Part shown: one piece after another, positions 1 to 9,000 of the stretch
Layout of the letters: the number at the start of each line of letters is the position of its first letter
Position numbering within the stretch: the stretch's first letter is position 1
NCBI GenBank assembly: GCA_002350615.1
Contig: DEFD01000002.1
Span: 11,201-30,890, forward strand
Source: Bacteroidales bacterium UBA2861
Lineage (GTDB): Bacteria > Bacteroidota > Bacteroidia > Bacteroidales > UBA932
DNA: 19,690 bases
Reading direction: 5' to 3'
Position numbers and translations under genes: made by a program
The notes under the pieces: model-generated
What the model was told of the DNA's origin: nothing
The model's input: only the letters and a program-made list of their open reading frames with translations
The model's database searches: none

Positions 1-680
1 TCCACGATGCAGGGGCTCTTGCCTCCGAGTTCCAGCACCATCGGGGTGAGATATTTCGCCTGCGCTGCGGCGAGATGTTTCGCAAGTGCCGGGCTGCCGG
101 TGAAGAAGACCAGGTCCCAGCGGCGGGCGAAGAGCTCCGTGTTCACCTCGCGGTTGCCCTGTACCACTGCCGCGAGTTCCTCCGGGAAGGTGTCGGCGAT
201 GAATCGTTCAAGGGTGAGGCTCACCTCCGGCACGTATGGTGAAGGCTTCAGGATAGCGGTGCAGCCTGCGGCGATGGCGCCGACAAGCGGACTCAGCAAC
301 AGTTGCACCGGATAATTCCAGGGAGATACTATCAGGGTGCAGCCAAGGGGCTCTTTTACGATGTAGCTGCTTGATGGCAAGCTGGTTATCGGTGTGTGGA
401 CCCTTCGTGTCCGCGCCCATCGGGAGAGTTTTCTCCTTGCAGTGGCGATCTCCCCGTAGATCAGACCTATTTCTGTCATATAAGCCTCTTCGAAGGATTT
501 GTGCAGATCCTTCCACAAGGCGTCACATAGGGCTTTCTCCCATTTTTTGAGCCCTGCTTCGAAGCGGCTGAGCATTTCGCGGCGGTACTTCAGATCCCTG
601 GTCCTGCCGGTGGCAAAGAAGGCCTTCTGTGCAGCGGCAAGCGCTTCGATCCTTTCGGTTGTGGTGTTGGCAATATCCAT
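1..680 (-). CDS. Aldehyde dehydrogenase, class-3 type (partial, C-terminus off window)
   Basis: The first 226 residues of an NAD(P)-dependent aldehyde dehydrogenase are present, read leftwards from an ATG at 680-678 and open to the window edge. Family motifs seen are SPWNYPVQL (N-terminal cofactor-domain motif), AILKPS, VFFTGS (dinucleotide-binding glycine motif) and LELGGKSPCIV just before the edge. The catalytic cysteine would lie beyond the window. There is no signal peptide, so the protein should be cytoplasmic, and the short N-terminus before SPWNYP is typical of the class-3/YwdH-like branch rather than the longer class-1/2 enzymes. It is on the same strand as the pectin operon but separated from it by a strong terminator at 746-778. 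A link to pectin breakdown is therefore not supported; general aldehyde detoxification is as likely. The substrate cannot be told. Confidence 0.93.
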   Translation of the reverse strand, partial: MDIANTTTERIEALAAAQKAFFATGRTRDLKYRREMLSRFEAGLKKWEKALCDALWKDLHKSFEEAYMTEIGLIYGEIATARRKLSRWARTRRVHTPITSLPSSSYIVKEPLGCTLIVSPWNYPVQLLLSPLVGAIAAGCTAILKPSPYVPEVSLTLERFIADTFPEELAAVVQGNREVNTELFARRWDLVFFTGSPALAKHLAAAQAKYLTPMVLELGGKSPCIV

Positions 681-745
681 ATTTGCGAAGATAATAAAAA
701 AGAAAGAGCGTTTTTGCCAAAATGCTGATTGTCAGGGAAAAATAA

Positions 746-778
746 AAAGACGATGCTCCAAAATGGAGCATCGTCTTT
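746..778 (-). terminator. Rho-independent terminator of the susCD operon
   Basis: A perfect 15-bp stem (arms 746-760 and 764-778, AAAGACGATGCTCCA and its complement) encloses a 3-nt loop. On the minus strand it is followed by a T-rich run (TTTTTATTTTT). It sits 38 nt after the stop codon of the glycan-binding lipoprotein (816-818) and before the aldehyde dehydrogenase start, so it should end the SusC-SusD-lipoprotein transcript. The remainder of the 681-815 gap is AT-rich; I see no convincing promoter in it for the aldehyde dehydrogenase. Confidence 0.9.
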
Positions 779-815
779 CTGTAAGTAGCAGGTTTTCAGC
801 TTGTTGCCGAAAACG

Positions 816-3800
816 CTATTTGCTGTCGAAAGTGACTTTGTAGAAACGCAGTCCGGCTTCCGGCCAGATGAGCACGCGGCCGGCTTCGATTTCGAAGCTG
901 AGTTCGGCGTGGGTTGCATTTGCTGCAACGCCGGCACCATCCTTGGTCTGAGCAGTGCCGCCGTTCACGCTTACGCTCACCGAACGCTCTGTGGCTGCGG
1001 TATTCCCGGTGGTGGAAGTCGTGACGGTAAGTGTACCCGCAGTGGTGCAGGTAAAGCTGAGCGTACGGTTCTCAGGATAATCAGGAGAATTGTTACCCGC
1101 ACCGCCGAGCTGAATGTAAGCTGCGCCGAAGCGGTTCTTGTCTCCGGATTTCACGATTTTGAGTGTAAGCCCTTCCACTGTTGTCGTGAAAGGATTGGTG
1201 CAGTCGGTGCCGCTGGTTGCGCCTTCCCATGTGCCGAAGGCAGTCTGCCAGTCGGCGCTGGAGAAATCCCACGAGAAATGCTCTTCCTTTGCGGCGGGCG
1301 TTTCACCTCCACCGACAGCTTTCATATATGTGAAGCTGAGTGAGTAGAAGCGAAGACCTGCTTCCGGGAATACCAGAACCTTGCCTGCTTCATCGATTTC
1401 AAAGACAAGTTCGGCATGGGTGTCACTGGCTGCCACGCCGGCGCCATCCTTTGTCTGCTTGGTCCCTCCGTTTACGCTTACGCTCACAGCACGTGTCAGG
1501 TCTGCAGTATTGCCGGTAGTTGAAGTAACCACCGTCAAGGTTCCTGCTGCAGGGGCTGTGAACTGGATGGTACGGTTCTCATCATTCGCGGTTCCTGCAT
1601 CCTCGGCTTTGTTTCCTGCACCGCCGAGCTGGATGTAGTTGGATCCGTAGCGGTTCTTTTCCCCGCTCTTCACAATCTTGAGAGTAAACTCGTCAACCGT
1701 TGCCGTAAAAGGATTGGTGCAGTCGGAGCCGCTGGTTGCGCCTTCCCATTTGCCGAAGGCTGTCTGCCAGGCTGCGCTGGAGAAATCTGTGCTGATTGTC
1801 GTCTCCTCATATGAGGTTTCCCCACCTTCTTCAGGGGCCGCAAGCACTGCGAATGCCACGGTGGCGGCATCGGATGGTGTGTTGTAGAGGTCTCCGGAAG
1901 CAGGCATTGCAACGACACTCACGGTATAGCTGCCGGCTTCGAGCTTGGAGACGGCAATGCTGTCGATCACGAAGTTGCACTTTTCGGTAGTGATGGGAGT
2001 GCCGCCCCTGTAGGTGATCTCGTAGCTTGCTGCATTCTTGACGGCTTCCCAGCTCACGCTGATGGTGGTGGAGTCGCCCTGGAATACGGATTTCACATCG
2101 ATGGTAGGCTTGGGAGCGCTGAGGGCCGTGTTCACGCCTTCGGTGTCAGGGCTCCAGGCAAGAGCCTCGATGGTTGCAGCTCCGGTGGTGTAGATGTACA
2201 CCATGGTTTCAGCGTCGATGCCGTCAAGAATGACTTTCTGCACTCCGCTTGCCGCGCCTATGCCGGCCTTTGCGGTGGCGGAGCCCATATCAGTGTCACC
2301 AGTGGCTATTACCACCATTCCTGCCGCTTCGCTCACTTTCACGAGGACGGAACCGGCTTCTTTCACCTTGAAGGCTGCGAATCCTTCGGTGGGAACACCT
2401 GTGCTCTGGTCCACTGCGGATGCGGCGTTGAACTTCAGGACACCGTCCAGATTCATGGAACAGGCTTCCGACGCAACCATAAGCAGGCTGTCGCGGACTT
2501 TGCTCTTCTGCAGGTCGCCTGCAAAGAGAGTAGCATCAGTAAAGTCCCAGGTGTGGGGTGCGCTGGTGGTGCCAAGGGTAAGATCCTCAGTGGGCTCCAC
2601 ATAGGCGACCTGCCACTTGGAGGCACCGATATTCCCGGAAATCAGAGTCTGGTTGGTAAGGTTGAAGACATTGCCCTTGGAGTTGAAGCAAGGATCGTCG
2701 GAAACTTCGGTTGCATTCATCTGTGCCGCCGTGAAGTTCTTGCTGGCTCCGAAGAACTTGGGACCCACTTTATAGTAGTAGTTCTTCTCCGTCGCCAGGT
2801 CTTTGGGAACGTTATTCACATTGTTGGTGGTGGCGAAAGCCGTGCTTGCGCCGTCCTCCCAGAGGAAGAGGTTGTTCTTCGCGGTGAACGAAGACCAAGG
2901 ACAGCGGATATAGAACAGTCCCTTGTTTGCAAGGGCGATTCCCTTTACCGTATTGTTGATGAGCACGAGGGATCCAAGGCTGTTGTCGGCATCGTCGATG
3001 CGGATGAAGCAGCGGAAACCGTTCCAGATGGTGTTGTTCTTGAGGGTGATCGTTCCGATGGTGGCGAATTTGCGGAAGTCGATGCCCTCTCCGCCGCTGC
3101 CTTCGATATCGTGCAGGTCGCAACCTTCGACGTCAAGTTCTCCGAGAGTGAAGATGTCGTCTGCGGTAGCCTTGTCGTTCTGCACAATGATACCTGCTCC
3201 GTAATTGTAGATGTCGCAGTCAATGAAACTTATCTTGTCGATCTCCACGGCTCCGGTGCGGCCATGCTCGACTATTACGGAGTTACCCGTGCCGTCGAAG
3301 GCGATGTTCTCGAAATAGAGATCTCCACCTCCGTAAGTGACTGCCGGTAAGGTGTCCGTGGCGAGCTGGTGAAGGACAAACTTGCCTTTCACGACAGGAC
3401 GGTTGCCGTCCGCATCGCTCTCGCCGATGAGCTTGAAGCCCTTTGCAGGAGCGACGGTGTTGATTTCATAAGGAGAACCCTCGATTCCGAGATAAACGTC
3501 ATTGCCGGCTTCGATGGCTGCGATGAGATCTGCGGTATTCGTAATCTTGGTCATGCTGCCCTGATCGGTGTTGGTCTTGGCATTCGCCGCACCGCGGGCT
3601 GCACTCTTGAAGTAGAGGACGATGTTATACTCGCTGGAAGCGGGGAGCCCGCTTACCGTGGCGGTGGCGGACTCTTTGTCTTCTGCGCTGAGGTCATAAG
3701 TGATTACATCGCCGCCGCCGGCGGGAGTGAGTTCGATGTGGCTCACGTCCCTGTAGTCCTCATAATCCTTGGACCAGGCGAGGGAAATGCTGTTTTTCGT

Positions 3801-4238
3801 GCGTCCTGTAACTTCAAGGAAGAGGTTGTCCTTGATGGCGTAGGTCCTGAGGGTGCCGTCGAACCATGCCCAGCGGGAGCTGTCACGACCCTCGGCCACG
3901 CCGCAGACCTTGAAACCGTACCTGCCGTCGGCTTCGAGTGCGGTTTGGAAAGGAACCTGTTTGGGCTCCAGCATGATATCCATCACGGCAGATGAGTCTG
4001 CGGAATTGAATATCACGAGGCGGTATTCCTCAGTACCCTTGGAGAGGTCCCAGCTGAGGGTGGCGTCCACACCGGTATTGATGTCCACGTCGCCCTTCAG
4101 GTTGAGCGGTTCCAGACAGCGGCCGAGCTGCAGGCTCTTGATTTCATTGAACCCGTCGTTGCAGGAAAGCAGGGATCCGAGCATCAGCGCTCCCGCCGCC
4201 CATTTGAGTATATTATTGAGTTTCATACGCTTATTCAT
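816..4238 (-). CDS. Putative surface glycan-binding lipoprotein (Fn3, DUF4957/DUF5123 beta-helix, tandem C-terminal modules)
   Basis: A 1140-residue secreted lipoprotein with lipobox LLSC (Cys26). Order of parts: two Fn3-like domains (about 35-130 and 135-230); a parallel beta-helix region of DUF4957/DUF5123 type (about 235-545), rich in short NNT/ENI turns and ending with the typical DPCF...FNL element; a divergent beta-sandwich starting TWDFTDATL (about 560-700); a further Fn3 (about 703-800); then two closely related modules at about 811-971 and 985-1140. Proteins of this build commonly follow SusD in pectin loci of Bacteroidota. I see no catalytic signature, so I infer binding of pectin at the cell surface rather than cleavage. 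The start overlaps the susD stop by 8 nt, implying coupled expression. An in-frame ATG four codons later is possible. Confidence 0.85.
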   Translation of the reverse strand: MNKRMKLNNILKWAAGALMLGSLLSCNDGFNEIKSLQLGRCLEPLNLKGDVDINTGVDATLSWDLSKGTEEYRLVIFNSADSSAVMDIMLEPKQVPFQTALEADGRYGFKVCGVAEGRDSSRWAWFDGTLRTYAIKDNLFLEVTGRTKNSISLAWSKDYEDYRDVSHIELTPAGGGDVITYDLSAEDKESATATVSGLPASSEYNIVLYFKSAARGAANAKTNTDQGSMTKITNTADLIAAIEAGNDVYLGIEGSPYEINTVAPAKGFKLIGESDADGNRPVVKGKFVLHQLATDTLPAVTYGGGDLYFENIAFDGTGNSVIVEHGRTGAVEIDKISFIDCDIYNYGAGIIVQNDKATADDIFTLGELDVEGCDLHDIEGSGGEGIDFRKFATIGTITLKNNTIWNGFRCFIRIDDADNSLGSLVLINNTVKGIALANKGLFYIRCPWSSFTAKNNLFLWEDGASTAFATTNNVNNVPKDLATEKNYYYKVGPKFFGASKNFTAAQMNATEVSDDPCFNSKGNVFNLTNQTLISGNIGASKWQVAYVEPTEDLTLGTTSAPHTWDFTDATLFAGDLQKSKVRDSLLMVASEACSMNLDGVLKFNAASAVDQSTGVPTEGFAAFKVKEAGSVLVKVSEAAGMVVIATGDTDMGSATAKAGIGAASGVQKVILDGIDAETMVYIYTTGAATIEALAWSPDTEGVNTALSAPKPTIDVKSVFQGDSTTISVSWEAVKNAASYEITYRGGTPITTEKCNFVIDSIAVSKLEAGSYTVSVVAMPASGDLYNTPSDAATVAFAVLAAPEEGGETSYEETTISTDFSSAAWQTAFGKWEGATSGSDCTNPFTATVDEFTLKIVKSGEKNRYGSNYIQLGGAGNKAEDAGTANDENRTIQFTAPAAGTLTVVTSTTGNTADLTRAVSVSVNGGTKQTKDGAGVAASDTHAELVFEIDEAGKVLVFPEAGLRFYSLSFTYMKAVGGGETPAAKEEHFSWDFSSADWQTAFGTWEGATSGTDCTNPFTTTVEGLTLKIVKSGDKNRFGAAYIQLGGAGNNSPDYPENRTLSFTCTTAGTLTVTTSTTGNTAATERSVSVSVNGGTAQTKDGAGVAANATHAELSFEIEAGRVLIWPEAGLRFYKVTFDSK
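819..1286 (-). repeat. Tandem module, distal copy (C-terminal)
   Basis: This stretch encodes the last ~156 residues of the binding lipoprotein (residues about 985-1140). It is homologous to the stretch at 1327-1808. The two share landmarks such as WQTAFG.WEGATSG, DCTNPFT, TLKIVKSG.KNR, YIQLGGAGN, TLTV.TSTTGNT, SVSVNGGT.QTKDGAGVA and PEAGLRFY. The DNA is also very close: 1190-1270 against 1709-1789 differs at only about seven positions by eye. Confidence 0.9.
1327..1808 (-). repeat. Tandem module, proximal copy
   Basis: This encodes residues about 811-971 of the binding lipoprotein and is the partner of the copy at 819-1286, offset by 519 nt (173 residues) in the best-conserved segment. It carries a short insertion after YIQLGGAGN that the distal copy lacks. 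A more distant relative of the fold may precede it at residues 560-700 (TWDFTDATL start), though that resemblance is weak. Confidence 0.9.
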
Positions 4239-6075
4239 AATAATAATCGTTTACAAGATAGCCGCTGCTGCTTGATACCTGCGATGCGAAGATGGGCCAG
4301 TACATGTACCATTCCATATTCTCTCCGGTAGTATAGATGCCGTCGATGCGACCCTGATACAGACCGGTGTCTTTGTTGCTTTCGTCCTTTACCTTTCCGA
4401 AGTAATCGGACTTCTTGTTCCAGGCACCTGCGGGCTTGGTGGTCTCTCCGGGATTGAATCCCCAGATGGTGAGGGTTTCGCTCGCATTGTCGAACTTGTA
4501 GTAGATGTCGGCGGGGAGGAAGGAGAAGGCTCCGCTGCGGTCGCGGATGGCCTCGAGTTCGGGCTTCACGGCATCGATCTTGGTCTTGAGGAGATTCCAG
4601 CGGATGAGGTCCGCCTTGCGGAGGAACTCGCCGCAGAATTCAAGGGCGCGCTCGTCGATGATGGCGTTGAAGAAGTCTTCCTTTGAAGAAAGTGCGTTGA
4701 CATAGGCTTCAGCCATGTCCTCGTTGCCGTCGTAGGCGCGGCTGCGTACCTCGAGGAGCCAGTTTTTGGCGTCGTCGGTAGGGCCGTTCAGTTCATTTTC
4801 GATCTCGGCCGCCATGAGAAGGACGTCCGCATAGCGCATGACTACTGGCTTTACGCCATCGTCGGTTCCGCCGTCATAGCCGCTGGTGTAGTCCAGACGG
4901 TATTTGCCGAAATACCATGTGGCGATGCCTGCAGGGGCGAGAGTGTTGTCCTTGTCCCATTTGTAGTTGACGCAGGTGACGTCACGACGGGTGTCTTCGG
5001 CCTCATATTTCCAGTAGAAGTTGGGAACGGGACCTACGGATCCGCCTCGGCTGTTGCTCGGGTCGGGGTTGTAGCGGGTTCCGGGCTCGCAGCGGACTGC
5101 GAAATCGGTGTTCCAGCGTCCGCGCCCGTCGCCGTTGGGAATCACGAAGAGGGTCTCTCCGTCCCAGCTGAGGTTCTGTTTTGCGCTCTGGCGCTTCCAG
5201 TATGCCGCGAAGCTTCCGTCAAGGCTGCATCCACCACGGTCGATAGCGTCTTTAAGGTGGGCGAGAGCCTTGGGATAGAGAACTGCCTTTGAAAGATCTT
5301 CGTCATTGCTGAGACGGATGCTGCCGAGGTCGCCGGTGCCCTCCATTCCATCGTCCGGACGCATTGCGTAGCCGGATGCCGCAAGGGCGATGCGGGCGTA
5401 AAGTCCCTCGGCGAACACCTTGTTCACGCGGTCGGTACGAAGGGTCCTGCTGTCCTGTCCGGGGTAGGGAAGATAGTCTATGGCCTCTTCCAGGTCGGAA
5501 AGGATCTGCTTGAAAATAACGTCCCTGTTTGCCTTCTTGGCATATACGGTATTGCTTGTCGTGGGCTCGAACCTTGCGGGAACGTCTCCCCAGGCTTTCA
5601 CGAGGTCATAATAGAGCATTGCCCTGAGGGTGAGGGCTTCGCCGAGAAGATACGCCATGTTGGCGTTGCTGCCGGTGTTGCCGTATTTGCGAAGACCTTG
5701 GATGGCCACGTTGGCACGCTCCACTGCAAGGTAAATCTTGCTGAAGCAGCCGTCGGCCTCGTTCAGGGTGTTGGTATGGCTGGCAGGGTTCAGCTCGTAA
5801 GTGCCGATATTGGACTTCATGTCACCGTGGTTGAAGGAGTTGTACCACTCGATGTCGGTGTTGAAGCCGTACCATGTGAGGAAACGGTTGCGGTAGCTCT
5901 TGTCTTTTGTGAGCATGTCCGCGATTCCGAAGATTGCGCCTTCAGCAAGATTGTAGTTCGAGAACACGGCTTCATCGGTGAATGAAGACTTGGACTCGGG
6001 CTTGAGAAGGTCGGAGCAGGAGGATGCCGCTGCGGTGAGCAGCGCTGCACCTATTATATATATCAACTTTTTCAT
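4231..6075 (-). CDS. SusD/RagB family outer-membrane nutrient-binding lipoprotein
   Basis: This is the lid protein that sits on the SusC channel at the cell surface and captures oligosaccharides. The lipoprotein signal peptide has a SusD-like start (MKKLIYIIGAALLTAAASSC, lipid-bearing Cys20), followed by SDLLKPES and FTDEAVFSNYNLAEGAIFGI. The family pattern then continues with alpha-helical TPR-like segments (LTLRAMLYYDLVKAWGDVP, LEEAIDYLPYP, NKVFAEGLYARIAL) and the C-terminal SusD region (VVMRYADVLLMAAEIENEL, IIDERALEFCGEFLRKADLIRWN). The length of 614 residues is normal for the family. I take the ATG at 6075 as start because it gives the usual MKKL signal; an in-frame GTG two codons upstream (6081) is also possible. 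It lies 12 nt after susC and overlaps the next gene by 8 nt, so the three are one operon. The specific sugar is inferred only from neighbours: pectin fragments. Confidence 0.97.
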   Translation of the reverse strand: MKKLIYIIGAALLTAAASSCSDLLKPESKSSFTDEAVFSNYNLAEGAIFGIADMLTKDKSYRNRFLTWYGFNTDIEWYNSFNHGDMKSNIGTYELNPASHTNTLNEADGCFSKIYLAVERANVAIQGLRKYGNTGSNANMAYLLGEALTLRAMLYYDLVKAWGDVPARFEPTTSNTVYAKKANRDVIFKQILSDLEEAIDYLPYPGQDSRTLRTDRVNKVFAEGLYARIALAASGYAMRPDDGMEGTGDLGSIRLSNDEDLSKAVLYPKALAHLKDAIDRGGCSLDGSFAAYWKRQSAKQNLSWDGETLFVIPNGDGRGRWNTDFAVRCEPGTRYNPDPSNSRGGSVGPVPNFYWKYEAEDTRRDVTCVNYKWDKDNTLAPAGIATWYFGKYRLDYTSGYDGGTDDGVKPVVMRYADVLLMAAEIENELNGPTDDAKNWLLEVRSRAYDGNEDMAEAYVNALSSKEDFFNAIIDERALEFCGEFLRKADLIRWNLLKTKIDAVKPELEAIRDRSGAFSFLPADIYYKFDNASETLTIWGFNPGETTKPAGAWNKKSDYFGKVKDESNKDTGLYQGRIDGIYTTGENMEWYMYWPIFASQVSSSSGYLVNDYYYE

Positions 6076-6087
6076 CTTCACTGCATA

Positions 6088-9000
6088 TTAAAAGGTGAGA
6101 TTGAGACCTGCCACCCAGCCTATGCTCTTGGGGTATGCGGAATAGTCCACGCCAGGGGTGAGCGGGGTTGCACGCCGGGTGTCCACTTCCGGATCGTATC
6201 CGGAGTATCCGGTGAGGCAGAAGAGATTGGTGCCGGTAACATAGACGCGCACCTTCTTGAGATGAACCTTCTGAGTGAGGTCTTCGGGAAGCGTGTAGCC
6301 GATGGTGGCGCTCTGCAGACGCAGGAAGCTGCCGTCTTCCATGGCCCAGTCGCTCAGGATGGCCTTCTGCTGGAAAGGAGTCCAGGCGGTCTTGCCCCTG
6401 TTGGCAGCGGCGAGGGCATCAGGATCGGTAATCATTTCGCCTGACTCCCAATCGATTACGCTCCAGCGCTTGCCGAGCTCCATCTCCTTGATGAGGTTGC
6501 GGTTGGTGGATTTGCCGCGGGACGAGGTGAACTCGATCTTGTTGGCGTTGTACACTTCGTTGCCGATCATGAAATTGAAGTTGGCGCTGAAGTCGAAGCC
6601 CTTCCAGAATGCATTGAGCGAGAATCCTCCGTTGAAGTCTGGAAGGGTGTTGCCTATGATGCGGCGGTCGGCCGAAGTGACCTTTCCGTCCGAAGAACCG
6701 TCGATGTTCTTGAGTTTCATGGCACCAGGGGTGAGGTACTTAGCACCGATGACTTCGCTGTCGTCGGCAACGCCGTCCTTGAGCACCCACTTGCCTCCGA
6801 TGAAGCCCTCGAAGTCATCCACTGTGTAGAAACCGTCGGACACATAGCCGTAAACATTGCCGAGAGGCTGGCCCACCAGAATGCTGAAGTCCTGGTCGAT
6901 GTCATTGGAAGCCCATCCGGAATAGGCCTGGATTTCCTTGAGGCCGCCGAGGTCGGTGACTTCGTTCTTGTTCCAGGCGATGTTGCCGCTGAGGTTGAGG
7001 GAGAAGTCCTTCTTGGTGATGATGGGAGCGTTGAGCGTGAGTTCTACACCGCGGTTGCGGGTGGAACCGGCATTGCGGTACTGCCTTTCATAACCCGATC
7101 CGGAGATTGGGAAGTTGATGAGAAGGTCCTTGGTGTCGTTCTGGTAAACCTCGATGCTACCGCTGAGTTTGCTGCGCCAGAAGCTGAAGTCCACACCGAT
7201 ATTGTGGGTATAGGTGGTTTCCCACTTGAGGTCGGGGTTGTTCAGTACGAACTTGCCGTTCTCGTCTGTGATCGTGGAATAATAGTTTCCGCTCATGCTG
7301 ATGTAGGTATCGGTAAAGGAACGGAATTCCTTGTTCAGGATGCCTGAAGGAATGTTGTTGTTACCTGCGGTACCGAAGCTGTAACGGAGTTTCAGCTGGT
7401 CCATCCAGCTGCGGGTGTTTTCCATCCAGGGCTCGTTGCTGATGGTCCAGGACGCCGCGGCCGAAGGGAAGAAGCCCCAGGGATTGGCGAATTTGCTGGA
7501 ACCGTCGACGCGGAGGGTGGCGCCGATGGAATACTTGTGCTTGTAGTCGTAGTTGGCGCGTGCGAAGAACGACAGGAGAACGTCGTTGGCCGCGTAAGTG
7601 TTGCTCAGGGTGGAGTTGTTGGTCACATATCCGGTGTCACCGGCGGAAGTGCCGGCTGCGGAGGACATGTAGTTCCATGCCTGTTCAGCGGTGAAGAAGG
7701 AAGGGAATCCGTCCACCATCATGCTAAGGGTGTTGGCCTTGGTGATGGTAAGTTCCTGTCCGACAAGGGCTGTGAGTTCGTGGTCCTTGTTGTTCAGAAG
7801 CTTCTCGAAGTCGTAATTGAGGGTGTTGGTGTTGCGGTATTTGGTGCGGAAGGCCTCCTTGTGCTGGTTGGAGGGTGTTCCGTAAACCTTGGTCTTCTTT
7901 CCGTACACGTGGTAGGTAGTGAGACCGTAGAAGCGCTCGTCGGTCTGGCGATAGTCTTCCAGACCGCCTTCGATCTTGAGTTTCAGCTTGTCGATAATCT
8001 TCCAGTTGAAGGCTGCGTTGGCGTTGAAGGTGGTACGCAGGCGCTTGCTGTCGTTGTCGGCGACGCTGGTAAGAGGGGGAGCGGTATCGCCGTAGGCCTC
8101 TTCGTCGTCGGCATCTTCACCGCCCGTAATGGGAACGGGAGTGTACTGGACCGCATGTTTCAGACGGCCGTTGCCGGAGGTAGTGCCCGCGTCCTTGATG
8201 CTGTTTGCACCCGCTCCGCGCACATTTACGCGGGAGTAGCGCATGTTGACATCGAAGCTGGTGGTCTTGGAGGTCTTGAAATTGCTCTTGAAATTGAGGT
8301 TGTCGCGGCTGTAGTCGCTGCCGGTCATGATGGCCTTGTCTCCCATGTGGGCGTAACCGAGGGTCCAGTTGAATCCCTCGCCCCTGCCGGCGATGCTGAG
8401 GTCGGCGGAGAAGGTGCTGCCTGTGCGTCCGAACACTGCGTCAACCCAGTCGTTGCCGGCCATCGAAGACCAGACGTCGATGTCGGAGAAACTTCCGAAG
8501 TAGGGCTCGTATTTGGAGCTGATGTTGCCGTTGAGGGTGGCGAGCTCGTACTGGAACTTGACGAAGTTGTCCACGTTCATGGCCTGGATAGCCTTGGCGT
8601 TCGCCATCTTCTTGAGGCCGTAGTAGGTGTTGAAGTTGACCGTCACTTTCTCGCTCTTGTCGGCACTCTTGGTAGTGACGATGACCACGCCGTTTGCACC
8701 GCGGCTACCGTAGATAGCGGTGGAGAAAGCGTCCTTCAGAACGTCGATGGATGCGATTTCGGACGATGAGATGTCGTTGATGGATTCCACCGGGAATCCG
8801 TCCACGATGTACAGAGGGCTGCTGTCCTGGGTGATGGAACCGCCGCCGCGGACGCGGATCTTGATGTCCGCATCGGGGTCGCCTTCCGTCGTGATGACGG
8901 AAACACCGGCCATCTTGCCGGAGAGCGCCTGGCTGACTGTGGTAACGGGCTGGGCTGCAAGTTTCTCGGAACTCATCGAAGAAACGGAGCCGAGGAGGTC

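Noticed and set aside
681..745. Promoter for the aldehyde dehydrogenase
   Set aside because: The best -7 candidate (TATCTTCG on the minus strand) has a mismatch and lies so close to the ATG that the transcript would have almost no leader.
746..778. Inverted repeat considered as a mobile-element end
   Set aside because: Its single occurrence, 3-nt loop, T-run and position after a stop codon fit a terminator; no transposase or target duplication is nearby.
6076..6081. GTG start at 6081 for the SusD-like gene
   Set aside because: It is possible, but the ATG two codons later gives the usual MKK signal start; the difference does not affect the call.
7537..8769. Long plus-strand open frame of 410 codons opposite susC
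   Set aside because: It is antisense to a clear SusC, has a composition typical of a GC-rich shadow frame (Val/Gly-rich), and has no recognisable domain.
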